13,312 nucleotides of DNA from Natrialbaceae archaeon Tc-Br11_E2g1 (GTDB taxonomy: Archaea; Halobacteriota; Halobacteria; Halobacteriales; Natrialbaceae). A program made the translations under genes and the position numbers. How positions within the stretch are numbered: position 1 is the first letter of the stretch; the number at the start of each line of letters is the position of its first letter. The notes beneath the pieces are model-generated. The model saw nothing but the letters and a program-made list of their open reading frames with translations, did no database searches and was not told where the DNA came from. This document shows, piece after piece, positions 1 to 7,432 of this stretch. The stretch is from contig LKNC01000048.1 of the NCBI GenBank assembly GCA_001564255.1, positions 1 to 13,312 of the forward strand, given 5' to 3'.

Positions 1-1
1 C

Positions 2-1570
2 GAGGACTCGCGGTTGATCGCCTTCGATCCCGACGGGAACCTCCGATTCCTGACTTTCGAGGAGTTCTGGGACGAACTCGAGGTCCCGGTCGAGGTCGAC
101 GGCAAGTTCCGAAAGAAGACTGCAGCCCTCGAGGGCTGGCAAACCTACGCCTTCGACGAGACCCACGAAGCGGCCCCGAAACCGATCGAGAAGGCGATCA
201 GGTACCAGGCCGCCGAAGACGAGGAGTTGCTACGAATCGGGACGCAGTTCGGCCGCGAACTCGAGATCACGACCGACCACAGCCTCTTCCAGTACGACGA
301 CGGGATCGAGGAGGTCGCGGGATCGGATCTCGAGGAAGGCGACCTGGTCGTCGCTCCGCGGAATCTCGACGTCGAGCCGGCCGAGACGACGATTGACGTT
401 GCAGATTGTGTCGACGATCCCTATGTTCTGATCGATGAACACATCGAAGACCTGTTGCAGACTATCTGGGAGTCCGACAAACCGAAGAAAAGCGTTCGAG
501 AAGCGTTCGCTCACGGTCTCTCCCATGACCCACCCGAAGGGCTACTGGAATATCGGCTTTCGAAGCGGAAGCTTCCACTCGAGACATTGCGCCGAATCAT
601 CGATGTTAGCAGTCTCCAAGGAGTTCCAAAGACAGCACGAATCGGTCGAGCAGGATCGACGAATTGCCTTCGTCGGACAGTCGACGTAGACGCGGAACTC
701 GCCTGGCTTCTCGGCGTGTTCGTCGCAGAGGGTACGCGCTCGAGTGTTTGTCCGGCGATTTCGAACGCTGACGAGGATCTCATCGAACGGGTTGGTGACA
801 TCTTTGAAGAGAAATTCGGCCACGAGCCGAACATCCGTTGGTCGAACCGGGCATATGAGGTAGCGTTTCCGTCGGTGTTCCACGATGTGCTATCGTACCT
901 CGGATTCGAGGACCACGACTCGTACAACTCGAGTGAGAAGGTCGTTCCCGAGTGTATCCTTCGTGCAGAGAGGGAGGTCGTGCTCGCGTTCCTCCGAGGG
1001 TTCATCGCGGGTGACGGTTCGGAGACGACCGACGACAACCACACGACGATCGGTTTCCACACGACGAGCGAGGACGTCAAAGACGGGATCGTCTTCCTGT
1101 GTCACCGTCTCGGCCTCGTCGCGAACGTCTCGTACCGGGAACGCGATTCGTCCCGCCAACCGATCTACACCGTCACCGTCTCCGGCGGTGCGTCGGAAAA
1201 CCCACTCGAGTGCATCCTCGACGGCGAGGAGCCGTACCATCCGAAAAGCCTCGTCGTTTCGATTCCCGACGAACTCATGGAAATCCGTGGGATGGATATC
1301 GAGGGGATCACGCAGCTCGTTCCGAAGTACCTCAAACGCCGCGAGAACATCTCTCTCGAGAAACTGAAAGAGATCGTCGCGGAACTCGACGACCGTGACC
1401 TTCCCGAGGATGCCGAACGGAAACTCGAAGAAATCAGACCGCTGGTCGACGGTGACCTCTCGTATCTCCGGATCACCTCGATCGAACGCGTCGAGTACGA
1501 CGGCTACCTCTACGATCTGCAGGTCGGTGGCGATCCGATCTTCACCGCGAACTGGCTGTACGCACATAAT
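2..1570 (+). mobile_element. Intein with LAGLIDADG (DOD) homing endonuclease in polC
   Basis: This in-frame protein intron sits in DP2. Visible splicing motifs are block B TTDH (269-280), block F around YDGYLYDLQVGGDP (about 1499-1540) and block G ending YAHN at 1570, with Ser (1571-1573) as the +1 extein nucleophile. The N-terminal residue, probably Cys, lies just left of the window. Two DOD endonuclease motifs are present: LLGVFVAEGT (707-736) and LRGFIAGDGSE (992-1024). Their acidic residues, Glu at 728-730 and Asp at 1013-1015, are intact, so the endonuclease could be active. By eye, part of the insert (about 390-960) is less G+C-rich than the extein, which would fit lateral origin. With about 523 residues visible, the intein is full-size rather than a mini-intein. 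Confidence 0.92.
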
Positions 1571-2230
1571 TCGATGGACGCACCCCTGGTCATGTCCTCC
1601 CGTATCGACCCCTCCGAGATCGACGACGAGGCTCACAACATGGACATCGTCTCCCAGTACCCACGGGAGTTCTACGAGGCCACCCTCGAGATGGCCGACC
1701 CTGGAGAGGTCGACGTTACGATCGCCGAGGAGAACCTCGGCACCGACCGGGAGTACACCGGCTTTGCCCACACCCACGACACCTCCGATATCGCCCTCGG
1801 GCCGGACCTCTCTGCGTACAAGACGCTCGGCTCGATGACCGAGAAGATGGACGCCCAGCTCGAGCTCGCCCGGAAACTCCGGGCGGTCGACGAGACCGAC
1901 GTGGCAGAACGGGTCATCGAGTATCACTTCCTGCCGGACCTGATCGGGAACCTGCGGGCGTTTTCCCGCCAGGAGACCCGGTGTCTCGACTGCGGGGAGA
2001 AGTTCCGGCGGATGCCCCTGACCGGTGACTGCCGGGAGTGTGGCGGCCGGGTCACCCTCACCGTCCACAAGGGCTCTGTGAACAAGTACATGGACACCGC
2101 GATCGAGGTCGCAGAGGAGTACGGCTGTCGGGATTACACGAAACAGCGCCTGGAGGTCCTAGAGAAGGCCCTCGAGAGCGTTTTCGAAAATGACAAGAAT
2201 AAGCAATCGGGGATCGAGGACTTCATGTGA
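2..2230 (+). CDS. polC: DNA polymerase D large subunit DP2, 5'-partial, intein-containing
   Basis: This is the C-terminal part of the catalytic large subunit of archaeal replicative polymerase D (DNA polymerase II). The frame is open to the left edge, so the start and the polymerase core lie outside; the TTG at 14 is not the true start. Codons 2-1570 are intein and 1571-2230 are the C-terminal extein. The extein opens with SMDAPLVMSSRIDPSEIDDE, the conserved DP2 segment that follows the catalytic acidic motif. It carries a zinc ribbon with CxxC pairs at 1982-1993 and 2030-2041, then a basic/acidic tail ending GIEDFM. Known for the family: DP2 pairs with the small subunit DP1. The 3' neighbour panE starts 93 bp downstream with no functional link. 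Identification is firm; the insertion site is read from the C-terminal splice junction only. Confidence 0.93.
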   Translation, partial: EDSRLIAFDPDGNLRFLTFEEFWDELEVPVEVDGKFRKKTAALEGWQTYAFDETHEAAPKPIEKAIRYQAAEDEELLRIGTQFGRELEITTDHSLFQYDDGIEEVAGSDLEEGDLVVAPRNLDVEPAETTIDVADCVDDPYVLIDEHIEDLLQTIWESDKPKKSVREAFAHGLSHDPPEGLLEYRLSKRKLPLETLRRIIDVSSLQGVPKTARIGRAGSTNCLRRTVDVDAELAWLLGVFVAEGTRSSVCPAISNADEDLIERVGDIFEEKFGHEPNIRWSNRAYEVAFPSVFHDVLSYLGFEDHDSYNSSEKVVPECILRAEREVVLAFLRGFIAGDGSETTDDNHTTIGFHTTSEDVKDGIVFLCHRLGLVANVSYRERDSSRQPIYTVTVSGGASENPLECILDGEEPYHPKSLVVSIPDELMEIRGMDIEGITQLVPKYLKRRENISLEKLKEIVAELDDRDLPEDAERKLEEIRPLVDGDLSYLRITSIERVEYDGYLYDLQVGGDPIFTANWLYAHNSMDAPLVMSSRIDPSEIDDEAHNMDIVSQYPREFYEATLEMADPGEVDVTIAEENLGTDREYTGFAHTHDTSDIALGPDLSAYKTLGSMTEKMDAQLELARKLRAVDETDVAERVIEYHFLPDLIGNLRAFSRQETRCLDCGEKFRRMPLTGDCRECGGRVTLTVHKGSVNKYMDTAIEVAEEYGCRDYTKQRLEVLEKALESVFENDKNKQSGIEDFM

Positions 2231-2323
2231 CCATGGCTGGCCGCGGGCGTCGAAACGGCGTTTCACCCGTCGGTTCGGGGCCGGAAGGTAACCGTTTTCC
2301 TCGATCTGTCCCCATCACGACCC

Positions 2324-3220
2324 ATGGAGATCGTCGTCTTCGGTGCTGGAAGTCTCGGGAGCCTCGTCGGTGGCGTGCTCGCACGTTCCCACGAGGTCAC
2401 ACTCGTCGCCCGCGAGGAGCTTACGAGTGCGGTTCGTGAGGGTGGACTCCGGGTAACGGGCGACCTCGAGGCACGGGTCTACCCCGAGGCGACGACCGAC
2501 GGTCGCGACCTGACCGCGGATCTCGCGATCGTGACGGTGAAAGCCTTCGACACCGCGGCGGCGGCACGGACGCTCGCGACCGGGGCGTTCGACGCCGTCC
2601 TCTCCGTACAAAACGGGATGGGCAACGAGGAAACCCTCGAGGAGTACGTCGAAACCGTTCTCGCGGGGACGGCCTCGTACGGCGCGATCTTGCACGACTC
2701 CGGCGTCGTCGAGTGTACCGGGACCGGCGAGATCGTCCTCGGGCCACCCGGCGGTGGCGCGTCCACAGTCGCCGACCGCGTCGGCGAGGCGTTTTCCCAG
2801 GCGGGCCTCGAGACCGTTGTCGCGGCCGACATGCCCCGGCGACTCTGGGAGAAACTCGCGGTCAACGCCGGGATCAACGCCATTACGGCACTCACTCGAG
2901 GGGAAAACCGGGTCGTCCTCGAGGGCGAAACGGAGGGGGTCGCCCGGACGGCAACGAGGGAGACCGCCCGAACGGCGCGTGCACACGGCGTCACCCTCTC
3001 GAACCGCGAGGCCCTGGCAGCCCTGGAGACGGTCGCCGAGGCGACGGCGGCGAACACCTCCTCGATGTGCCAGGACGTCCTCACGACCCGTCGGACCGAG
3101 ATCGACGCGATCAACGGCTACGTGGTCGAACGCGCGCGAGAAGCCGGCCTCGAGGCACCGACGAACCGGACACTCACGGCGCTCGTGCGCTCTTGGGAGC
3201 GGGAAGCGGGAGTTCGGTAG
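2324..3220 (+). CDS. panE: 2-dehydropantoate 2-reductase (ketopantoate reductase)
   Basis: This cytosolic enzyme reduces 2-dehydropantoate to pantoate with NAD(P)H, a step in coenzyme A synthesis. At 298 residues it has the normal family length. The N-terminal Rossmann fold carries GAGSLG (residues 7-12) for dinucleotide binding, followed by VTVKAFDT (K73) and VQNGMGN (N97). The C-terminal helical domain has the catalytic motif WEKLAVNAGINAITAL with K177 and N181, then SSMCQD (S246-S247) and EIDAINGYV (E259). These match the Lys and Glu active-site positions known from E. coli PanE. The start at 2324 puts the glycine motif at the usual distance. No Shine-Dalgarno is seen, so the message may be leaderless. 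It lies 93 bp downstream of polC on the same strand. Nothing ties it to the sulfur genes. Confidence 0.92.
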   Translation: MEIVVFGAGSLGSLVGGVLARSHEVTLVAREELTSAVREGGLRVTGDLEARVYPEATTDGRDLTADLAIVTVKAFDTAAAARTLATGAFDAVLSVQNGMGNEETLEEYVETVLAGTASYGAILHDSGVVECTGTGEIVLGPPGGGASTVADRVGEAFSQAGLETVVAADMPRRLWEKLAVNAGINAITALTRGENRVVLEGETEGVARTATRETARTARAHGVTLSNREALAALETVAEATAANTSSMCQDVLTTRRTEIDAINGYVVERAREAGLEAPTNRTLTALVRSWEREAGVR

Positions 3221-3302
3221 TGGCCGACCGCTGGTGGGGTCTGCCCTGGGGGACCTCCACCGACACTCGAGTGGCGTTCGGGTGCCCTCTATACCAGATA
3301 AT

Positions 3303-3311
3303 AGATATAAA
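3303..3311 (+). promoter_or_regulatory. TATA-like box in the panE-cydB gap
   Basis: ATATAAAAA lies in an AT-rich patch (3292-3317) within otherwise G+C-rich DNA. It would place a transcription start near 3332-3336, pointing into the inverted-repeat cluster. No protein gene begins there, so it may drive a small RNA or be fortuitous. Confidence 0.3.
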
Positions 3312-3416
3312 AACGTAAGTGATGTTTTCGTTGGGGGGACCTCGAGTGACCCGGGTGGCGTTCGATCGTTCCGCCTGTACGAAGTCGTCCGAAAGACGGT
3401 CTCGTGGCTGGAACGG

Positions 3417-3466
3417 CGGTTCGAACGGAGACAGCTCCGAGCCACCCTCACGGCTCGTTCGAAACG
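3417..3466. repeat. Nested inverted repeats, possible branched RNA fold
   Basis: The outer arms TTCGAACG (3420-3427) and CGTTCGAA (3456-3463) are perfect complements, extendable to 10 of 11 pairs. Inside are two further hairpins: CGGAG-ACAG-CTCCG (3426-3439) and CGAGCC-N8-GGCTCG (3438-3457). Their edges overlap by a base or two, so not all pairs can form together, but a branched structure is plausible. It does not fit a tRNA T-arm on either strand. Confidence 0.4.
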
Positions 3467-3588
3467 GGGTGATAGACTTTTCGCCAGCTATAACACGCCT
3501 ACAGCGCTCGAGGTCGTCTCTGAGAGAGTTTCGACTATCGGAAAGAGCGGGCGGGTCCCCCGTCGACAGGTACCGGGTCCGATGCGAA

Positions 3589-3613
3589 TTTTTTTACATT
3601 TTGTTTAAAATGT
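3589..3613. terminator. T-rich run and palindrome at the 3' end of the convergent pair
   Basis: The + strand has a T-run (about 3589-3595) followed by the perfect palindrome ACATTTT-GTTT-AAAATGT (3596-3613), which ends 9 bp before the cydB stop. The T-rich + strand fits an archaeal terminator for transcripts coming from the left. The palindrome could also give a 3' stem-loop on the cydAB message. Confidence 0.4.
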
Positions 3614-3621
3614 CGGGTAAC

Positions 3622-4614
3622 TTAATAACCTTCAGCTGGATCCGCAGGGCCGCTGAACACCGAGAAGAGGACGAAAAAGTACCCCAGGATGATCGGGAGG
3701 AAGGTGACGGCGAAGATCGACGCCAGGTTCAGCGGGAGCGGGGAGACGACCGCCTCGGAGACGGTGAGTGAGGCTGCCGGATCGACCGACGGATACAGCA
3801 GGTAGGCGACGAACGCGACGAGCGCGCCGGCGACCCCTGCTGCCCCGACGACGACGAGGTGATAGTGCCCGTCCAGGCTCGCATAGAGGACGGTCGCTGC
3901 GGAGGCGAGCGTGACCGCGACGACGAGTACCGTCGGTGCCGAGACGACAACCGGGCGGAGTCCGGGGTAGAGGGCGTAGAGAGCGACCGCCGTGAGGACG
4001 AAGAGGGCGACGTAGACGCCGACGGCTATCCGGCCGCGCTCGAGGACGTTCTCCCGGAGTTCGCCCTCGGTTTTCACCCCGAGAAACGCGGCCCCGAGGA
4101 CGACCGAGAGCGCGACCACGGTCAGTCCGACGACGATGGGTCCGGCGGCGAGGGCGGAGGGTTCACCGAGCACCCAGCTCCCGACGAGGGTGCCGAGCAA
4201 GAGCGGCGAGAGTGCGCTTCCGGCGACGAAACAGGCGTCCCAAAAGCGCACCCACGTCTCGTCCTCGCGTTCCTCGCGGAGTTTCGAGCCGAGGCCACGT
4301 AAGGAAAGCGCCAACACGATGGCGAACACGAGCAGATAGTGGCGGCTCAGAAGGTTCGCGTACACCCGCGGGAAGGCGGCGAACAGTACCGTCCCGAACA
4401 GCACGAGCCAGACCTCGTTTGCCTTCCAGATCGGCCCGAACGCGGCGAGCATCGTCCGCCGATCCTCCCCTGTGGCGTCGGCGAACAGCATACCGAGCCC
4501 GAAGTCGAAGCCGTCGAGCAGGAGGTACCCACCCAGCGAGACGACGACGAGCCCGAACCAGAGCTCGGGCAGCGAGTCGACGACGTACTCGGTGTCAGAG
4601 AGCAGGCTAGTCAT
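3622..4614 (-). CDS. cydB: Cytochrome bd quinol oxidase subunit II
   Basis: This is the membrane partner of CydA in the bd-type terminal oxidase, which passes electrons from quinol to oxygen without pumping protons. The protein has 330 residues and is rich in hydrophobic segments, about eight, consistent with the family. Diagnostic motifs are DGFDFG (residues 34-39) and IWKANEVWL (62-70), the conserved N-terminal signature of CydB. The ATG at 4614 overlaps the last 8 bases of cydA, so the two are co-transcribed and probably translationally coupled. No heme ligand is expected here; the hemes sit in CydA. The C-terminus (PADPAEGY) is short and soluble. No cydX-like mini-ORF follows the stop, and no cydDC assembly genes are in the window. 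Confidence 0.95.
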   Translation of the reverse strand: MTSLLSDTEYVVDSLPELWFGLVVVSLGGYLLLDGFDFGLGMLFADATGEDRRTMLAAFGPIWKANEVWLVLFGTVLFAAFPRVYANLLSRHYLLVFAIVLALSLRGLGSKLREEREDETWVRFWDACFVAGSALSPLLLGTLVGSWVLGEPSALAAGPIVVGLTVVALSVVLGAAFLGVKTEGELRENVLERGRIAVGVYVALFVLTAVALYALYPGLRPVVVSAPTVLVVAVTLASAATVLYASLDGHYHLVVVGAAGVAGALVAFVAYLLYPSVDPAASLTVSEAVVSPLPLNLASIFAVTFLPIILGYFFVLFSVFSGPADPAEGY

Positions 4615-6076
4615 CCGCGGTCACCCCGGGTGAGTCGGGCGTCTCGCGGTCGTCGATGCCCGTCTCGTGGCGTTTGGCTTCCTCGTCGACGAGTCGCTTG
4701 AAGACGTAGCAAAAGACCCCGAACAGGAGGACGTAGCCGACGACGAACCCGACGAGGGTCACCATGGCTTCACCCTGACCGAGATCGGTCGAGACGCCGT
4801 CGGCGGTCGTGAGTACGTCCTGGATGATCCAGGGCTGGCGGCCGATCTCGGCGACGTACCAGCCGGTGATCGTCGCGAGGAACCCAAGCGGCGCAGAGAC
4901 CATGAGCGCCTGCAGGTAGCGCTCGTCCTCGTAGAGACCGCCTCTCCAGAGCCTGTAGGCACCCCACAGCCCGAGGAAGACGAACCAGAATCCCAGGCCG
5001 ACCATGACCCGGAACGACCAGAACACCCAGGCGACCGGCGGTGATTCGTACTCGAAGTCGTTGAGCCCCGTCACCTCGGCGGAGAAATCACCCTCCGCGA
5101 GGAACGAGGCGAGATACGGGATACTGATCGTATAGAGGTTTTCCGCCCGCGGGTCGGTGAGCGCCTCGAGGTCGGTCGGGACGGCGACGACGTGTAAGTC
5201 AGCCGCCCCCGTCTCGTAGTGGGCTTCCATCGCGGCGAACTTGTGTGGCTGGGTGTCGGCGACGTGGCGGCCGTACAGGTCGCCGTGGATCACCTGGAAG
5301 ACCGACGAGACGAGCAAGACGACGATGGCGGCTTTGAGTGCGGTCCCCCAGACCTGGCTGTCGCGGTTCTTCCAGACGAAGTAAGCGGCGACGCCGGCGA
5401 CGAGCAGGGTCACGGAGATCACCGCGGCACTTTGCATGTGGACGTACATCCACGGGAACCGCGGGTTGAAAAACGCGGCCATCGGATCGGTCAGCTGGGC
5501 GATCTGCACGCCGTCTTCGGTCACGATCTCGTAGCCCCGTGGCGTCTGCATCCAGGAGTTGACGACGAGTATCCAGAACGCCGACATCCACGCGCCAAGT
5601 GCGACCAGAAACGACGAGACGGCGTAGGCCAGGTCGGAGACCCGTTCACGACCGAAAAGCAGTATCCCGAGGGCGAACGCCTCGAGGAAAAAGGCCATCT
5701 TCGCCTCGAACGAGAGCGGGCCGCCGATCATCTCGCCGGCGACCGTCGAGAACGCGGCGAAGTTCGTCCCGAACATAAACGCCATTGGGATCCCCGTGAC
5801 GGTCCCCATGATGAAACCGACGGCAAAGAGCTTCGTCCAGAACTTCCGGAGACGTTCGTATCGCCTCTCACCCGTTCGAATCTCCTGGACCACGAAGTAG
5901 ACGATAAACGGTGCCAGCCCGATCGACAGCGCGGCGAAGACGATGTGTATCGTGATCGCCCAGCCGAACTGGACCCGGCTCGCGAGTTCGGGTGTCAGTA
6001 CCGCCAGTGCCAGTAGTTCGTACACTGTGTGTACGGACGCGGGATCCAGTAGCTGGATCGTTCGAGTCGGTATCAT
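4607..6076 (-). CDS. cydA: Cytochrome bd quinol oxidase subunit I
   Basis: This heme-bearing catalytic subunit of cytochrome bd oxidises quinol and reduces oxygen to water. At 489 residues it is close to the usual length. Residues matching E. coli CydA ligands are visible: H44 in ITIHI (b595 side), H213 in MYVHM and M358 in FRVMVGLG (b558), and E124 and E132 in FEAKMAFFLEAF (oxygen-site acids). Q-loop residues K279 and E284 occur in PHKFAAMEAHYET, and GRQPW is at 412-416. The Q-loop is of the short type. The start is supported by a Shine-Dalgarno-like CAGGTGA (6084-6090) 7 bases before the ATG. That sequence lies inside an inverted repeat shared with the SQR gene. It is the first gene of cydAB, and the regulator gene upstream is separated by 295 bp. 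Confidence 0.96.
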   Translation of the reverse strand: MIPTRTIQLLDPASVHTVYELLALAVLTPELASRVQFGWAITIHIVFAALSIGLAPFIVYFVVQEIRTGERRYERLRKFWTKLFAVGFIMGTVTGIPMAFMFGTNFAAFSTVAGEMIGGPLSFEAKMAFFLEAFALGILLFGRERVSDLAYAVSSFLVALGAWMSAFWILVVNSWMQTPRGYEIVTEDGVQIAQLTDPMAAFFNPRFPWMYVHMQSAAVISVTLLVAGVAAYFVWKNRDSQVWGTALKAAIVVLLVSSVFQVIHGDLYGRHVADTQPHKFAAMEAHYETGAADLHVVAVPTDLEALTDPRAENLYTISIPYLASFLAEGDFSAEVTGLNDFEYESPPVAWVFWSFRVMVGLGFWFVFLGLWGAYRLWRGGLYEDERYLQALMVSAPLGFLATITGWYVAEIGRQPWIIQDVLTTADGVSTDLGQGEAMVTLVGFVVGYVLLFGVFCYVFKRLVDEEAKRHETGIDDRETPDSPGVTADD

Positions 6077-6084
6077 GTGGTATT

Positions 6085-6100
6085 CACCTGCTAGTTGCAG
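6085..6100 (-). promoter_or_regulatory. Gapped palindrome CACCTGC-N3-TTGCAG before cydA
   Basis: On the + strand this reads CACCTGC-TAG-TTGCAG; CCTGC (6087-6091) and GCAGG (6097-6101) are complementary arms. The same 13 fixed bases with the same 3-base gap occur at 12303-12318 before the SQR gene, in the same orientation. Here the site lies between a TATA-like sequence (about 6108-6114) and the cydA start at 6076, a typical repressor position. It also contains the ribosome-binding sequence, so an RNA hairpin that hides the RBS is an alternative reading. Confidence 0.5.
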
Positions 6101-6107
6101 GCAGGGG

Positions 6108-6114
6108 TTTTACA
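6108..6114 (-). promoter_or_regulatory. TATA-like box of cydAB
   Basis: TGTAAAA on the - strand, in a small AT-rich patch, is centred about 35 bases before the cydA ATG. This would give a short leader of around 9 bases that includes the Shine-Dalgarno. A second AT-rich candidate (about 6117-6125) lies just upstream. The assignment rests on position and composition only. Confidence 0.35.
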
Positions 6115-6242
6115 TCGGTAAACTATGCGTTGGATCTCGCCAAGATTCGAGAGCTAAACCATAATTTCTATGCTGTATACTGAAGCCAGGTATGATAGAA
6201 GCGACAAGACGTACAGTTCTCGAATCCCTTCATTGGATACTG

Positions 6243-6265
6243 AAAAATCGATCGTCGGAAAAAAA
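6243..6265 (-). terminator. T-tract terminator of the HTH regulator gene
   Basis: The - strand carries T7 (6259-6265) then T5 (6243-6247), with the self-complementary word CGATCG on both sides of the T7 (6267-6272 and 6249-6254). It lies about 105 bases past the regulator stop and fits archaeal T-tract termination. This suggests that cydAB relies on its own promoter. Confidence 0.45.
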
Positions 6266-6371
6266 GCGATCGGTCGACATGGTTGGTCGTACTCGTCTCT
6301 CGATACGTAAGGCAATGCGGCCCGTTCCCACTCCGTGGGCGTTTCAGGTCGGATGCCGGTTCGCCTCGAGA

Positions 6372-7139
6372 TCACGCGGGTGGAGTCTCATCGTCTCCGT
6401 CATAGCGCTCGAGGTAGCCTTCCACGAGGGCCGATTCGGCCATCCGGAGCCGATAGGAGAGCGTCGACTCCGGGACCTCGAGGACCGTGGCGAGTTCTTC
6501 GAGCGTGATCCCCCGTGGCCGTTCGTAGTAGCCGTGGGCGGCCGCTTCCGTGATCGCCTGGCGTTTCGCCCCCGAGAGGGCGGCGTCGACCATGCCGTCC
6601 CCGAGCCACGTCGTCGCCTCGCCGATGTGACCCATCTCGAAGCGCACCCCTTCCCTGAACGCGCCCTCGAGGTCGTCGTGAATCTCCCCGACGGCCTCGT
6701 CGGTTCGCAACAACAGCCGCCAGCGTTCGGAGCCACCCCACTGGTGGCTCTCACAGATCGTTCCACGCTCTACGTGGGCGGCGACGACGCTGTGGACGCA
6801 AGCACACTCGCCGACGTCCTCGACGTAGACGTAGATCAGGCGCTGTCTCGGGGAACACTCGACGCGAAACGCGGAACTTTCCCCACAACAGCGGTCGATC
6901 CCGACGGCCCGTGGGAGGTACTCCCGGTCCTCTAACTTCGTCTGGAGACGGTCGACGGCCTCGGGTGGGCCGGTGAGTCGGACGAGTCGGACGAACGATC
7001 GCTCGCCGACGTAGACGTCGACCGACGACGCCACGAGATCGGCACAGTCGTAGAACGTGTCCACGACGGGATCCTCCTCGGGGTCGTACTCGAGTGTGAA
7101 CGTGAACTCCCGCAGGCGGTCGGTCCGGTCCGTGCTCAT
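6372..7139 (-). CDS. Cysteine-rich HTH_10 (bacterio-opsin activator type) regulator
   Basis: This is a probable DNA-binding transcription regulator of 255 residues. The C-terminal part (about 190-240) is an HTH_10 domain: AKRQAITEAAAHGYY, then ITLEELATVLEVPESTLSYRL, the segment typical of haloarchaeal Bat-like proteins. The N-terminal part is a sensor-like domain with seven cysteines (32, 84, 85, 95, 112, 114, 129) and nearby histidines (116, 122, 132), including CACVH. This pattern could bind a metal or Fe-S cluster or form disulfides. Haloarchaeal regulators of this type that act in anaerobic respiration (DmsR and NarO) also carry cysteine motifs, but I cannot align them here. It lies upstream of cydAB on the same strand and is the only regulator in the island. 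A control role over the sulfide or bd genes is inference. Confidence 0.85.
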   Translation of the reverse strand: MSTDRTDRLREFTFTLEYDPEEDPVVDTFYDCADLVASSVDVYVGERSFVRLVRLTGPPEAVDRLQTKLEDREYLPRAVGIDRCCGESSAFRVECSPRQRLIYVYVEDVGECACVHSVVAAHVERGTICESHQWGGSERWRLLLRTDEAVGEIHDDLEGAFREGVRFEMGHIGEATTWLGDGMVDAALSGAKRQAITEAAAHGYYERPRGITLEELATVLEVPESTLSYRLRMAESALVEGYLERYDGDDETPPA

Positions 7140-7432
7140 CTTTCCTGGGGTGAGCCTGCCGCCGTTTTTGCCGGGCGGTTCCAGTGGCGAGAACGTGCCG
7201 GAAACGCCGGCCCGTCGACCCGCACGCGAAACGTGACCATCTCGATCGTATATGCTCTGTCGGGTACCCTAAACCGGTCGAACGGTATTATATTCAGAAC
7301 TCACCCATAGTGTGAAAATAGTATTTGGTAAATGTTGCGGGATAGTTGGGACACTACCACACTGTTAGGGTTCGAGACCGAGCCCCCGGAGGCCGGTACG
7401 GAGAAAAACTGGTGGCTCCGCGGTTCGACCGA
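7140..7432. other. Gap between regulator and DUF7512-like gene
   Basis: This 293-bp stretch contains no gene that I can support. An AT-rich zone at about 7285-7335 includes a TATA-like GAATATAATACC on the - strand (7285-7296), and another, CATATACG, is at 7246-7254. Either could serve the regulator gene, with a leader of about 80 to 130 bases, unusually long for a haloarchaeon. A T5 tract on the - strand (7404-7408), flanked by GGAG and CTCC, may terminate the upstream operon. Confidence 0.4.
7404..7408 (-). terminator. T5 tract downstream of the rhodanese-MBL operon
   Basis: Five Ts on the - strand lie 25 bases past the stop of the small membrane protein gene, inside a short GGAG...CTCC inverted repeat. 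This is a weak but well-placed terminator candidate. Confidence 0.35.

Larger units (their letters stand above)
3221..3621. other. Convergent intergenic region, possible structured RNA
   Basis: This 401-bp stretch lies between the 3' ends of panE and cydB. I see no convincing protein gene. It holds a good TATA-like sequence on the + strand (ATATAAAAA, about 3303-3311), a cluster of inverted repeats at 3417-3466, a T-rich run at 3589-3606 and an AT-rich palindrome at 3596-3613. The coding frames that cross it run on into sequence antisense to cydB and lack haloarchaeal protein character. Confidence 0.6.

Noticed and set aside
890..2068. 392-residue - strand frame opposite polC
   Set aside because: It is antisense to well-supported intein and DP2 sequence. 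Long shadow frames are expected in high-G+C DNA.
3417..3466. Possible tRNA, because of GGTTCGAA resembling a T-arm
   Set aside because: The five-base T stem does not pair on either strand, and there is no acceptor or anticodon stem at the right spacing.
3319..3771. 150-residue + strand frame starting just after the TATA-like box
   Set aside because: Its second half is antisense to cydB and gives a charged low-complexity product typical of a shadow frame. The promoter signal is kept as a possible RNA lead only.
5219..6016. 265-residue + strand frame opposite cydA
   Set aside because: It is antisense to cydA, which has all its ligand motifs intact. The product is a charged shadow.
6154..6375. 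73-residue frame overlapping the regulator stop by GTGA
   Set aside because: The overlap looks like translational coupling, but the product shows no family features. The frame spans the T-tract terminator and the A+T-rich region upstream of cydA, and its composition is not haloarchaeal.
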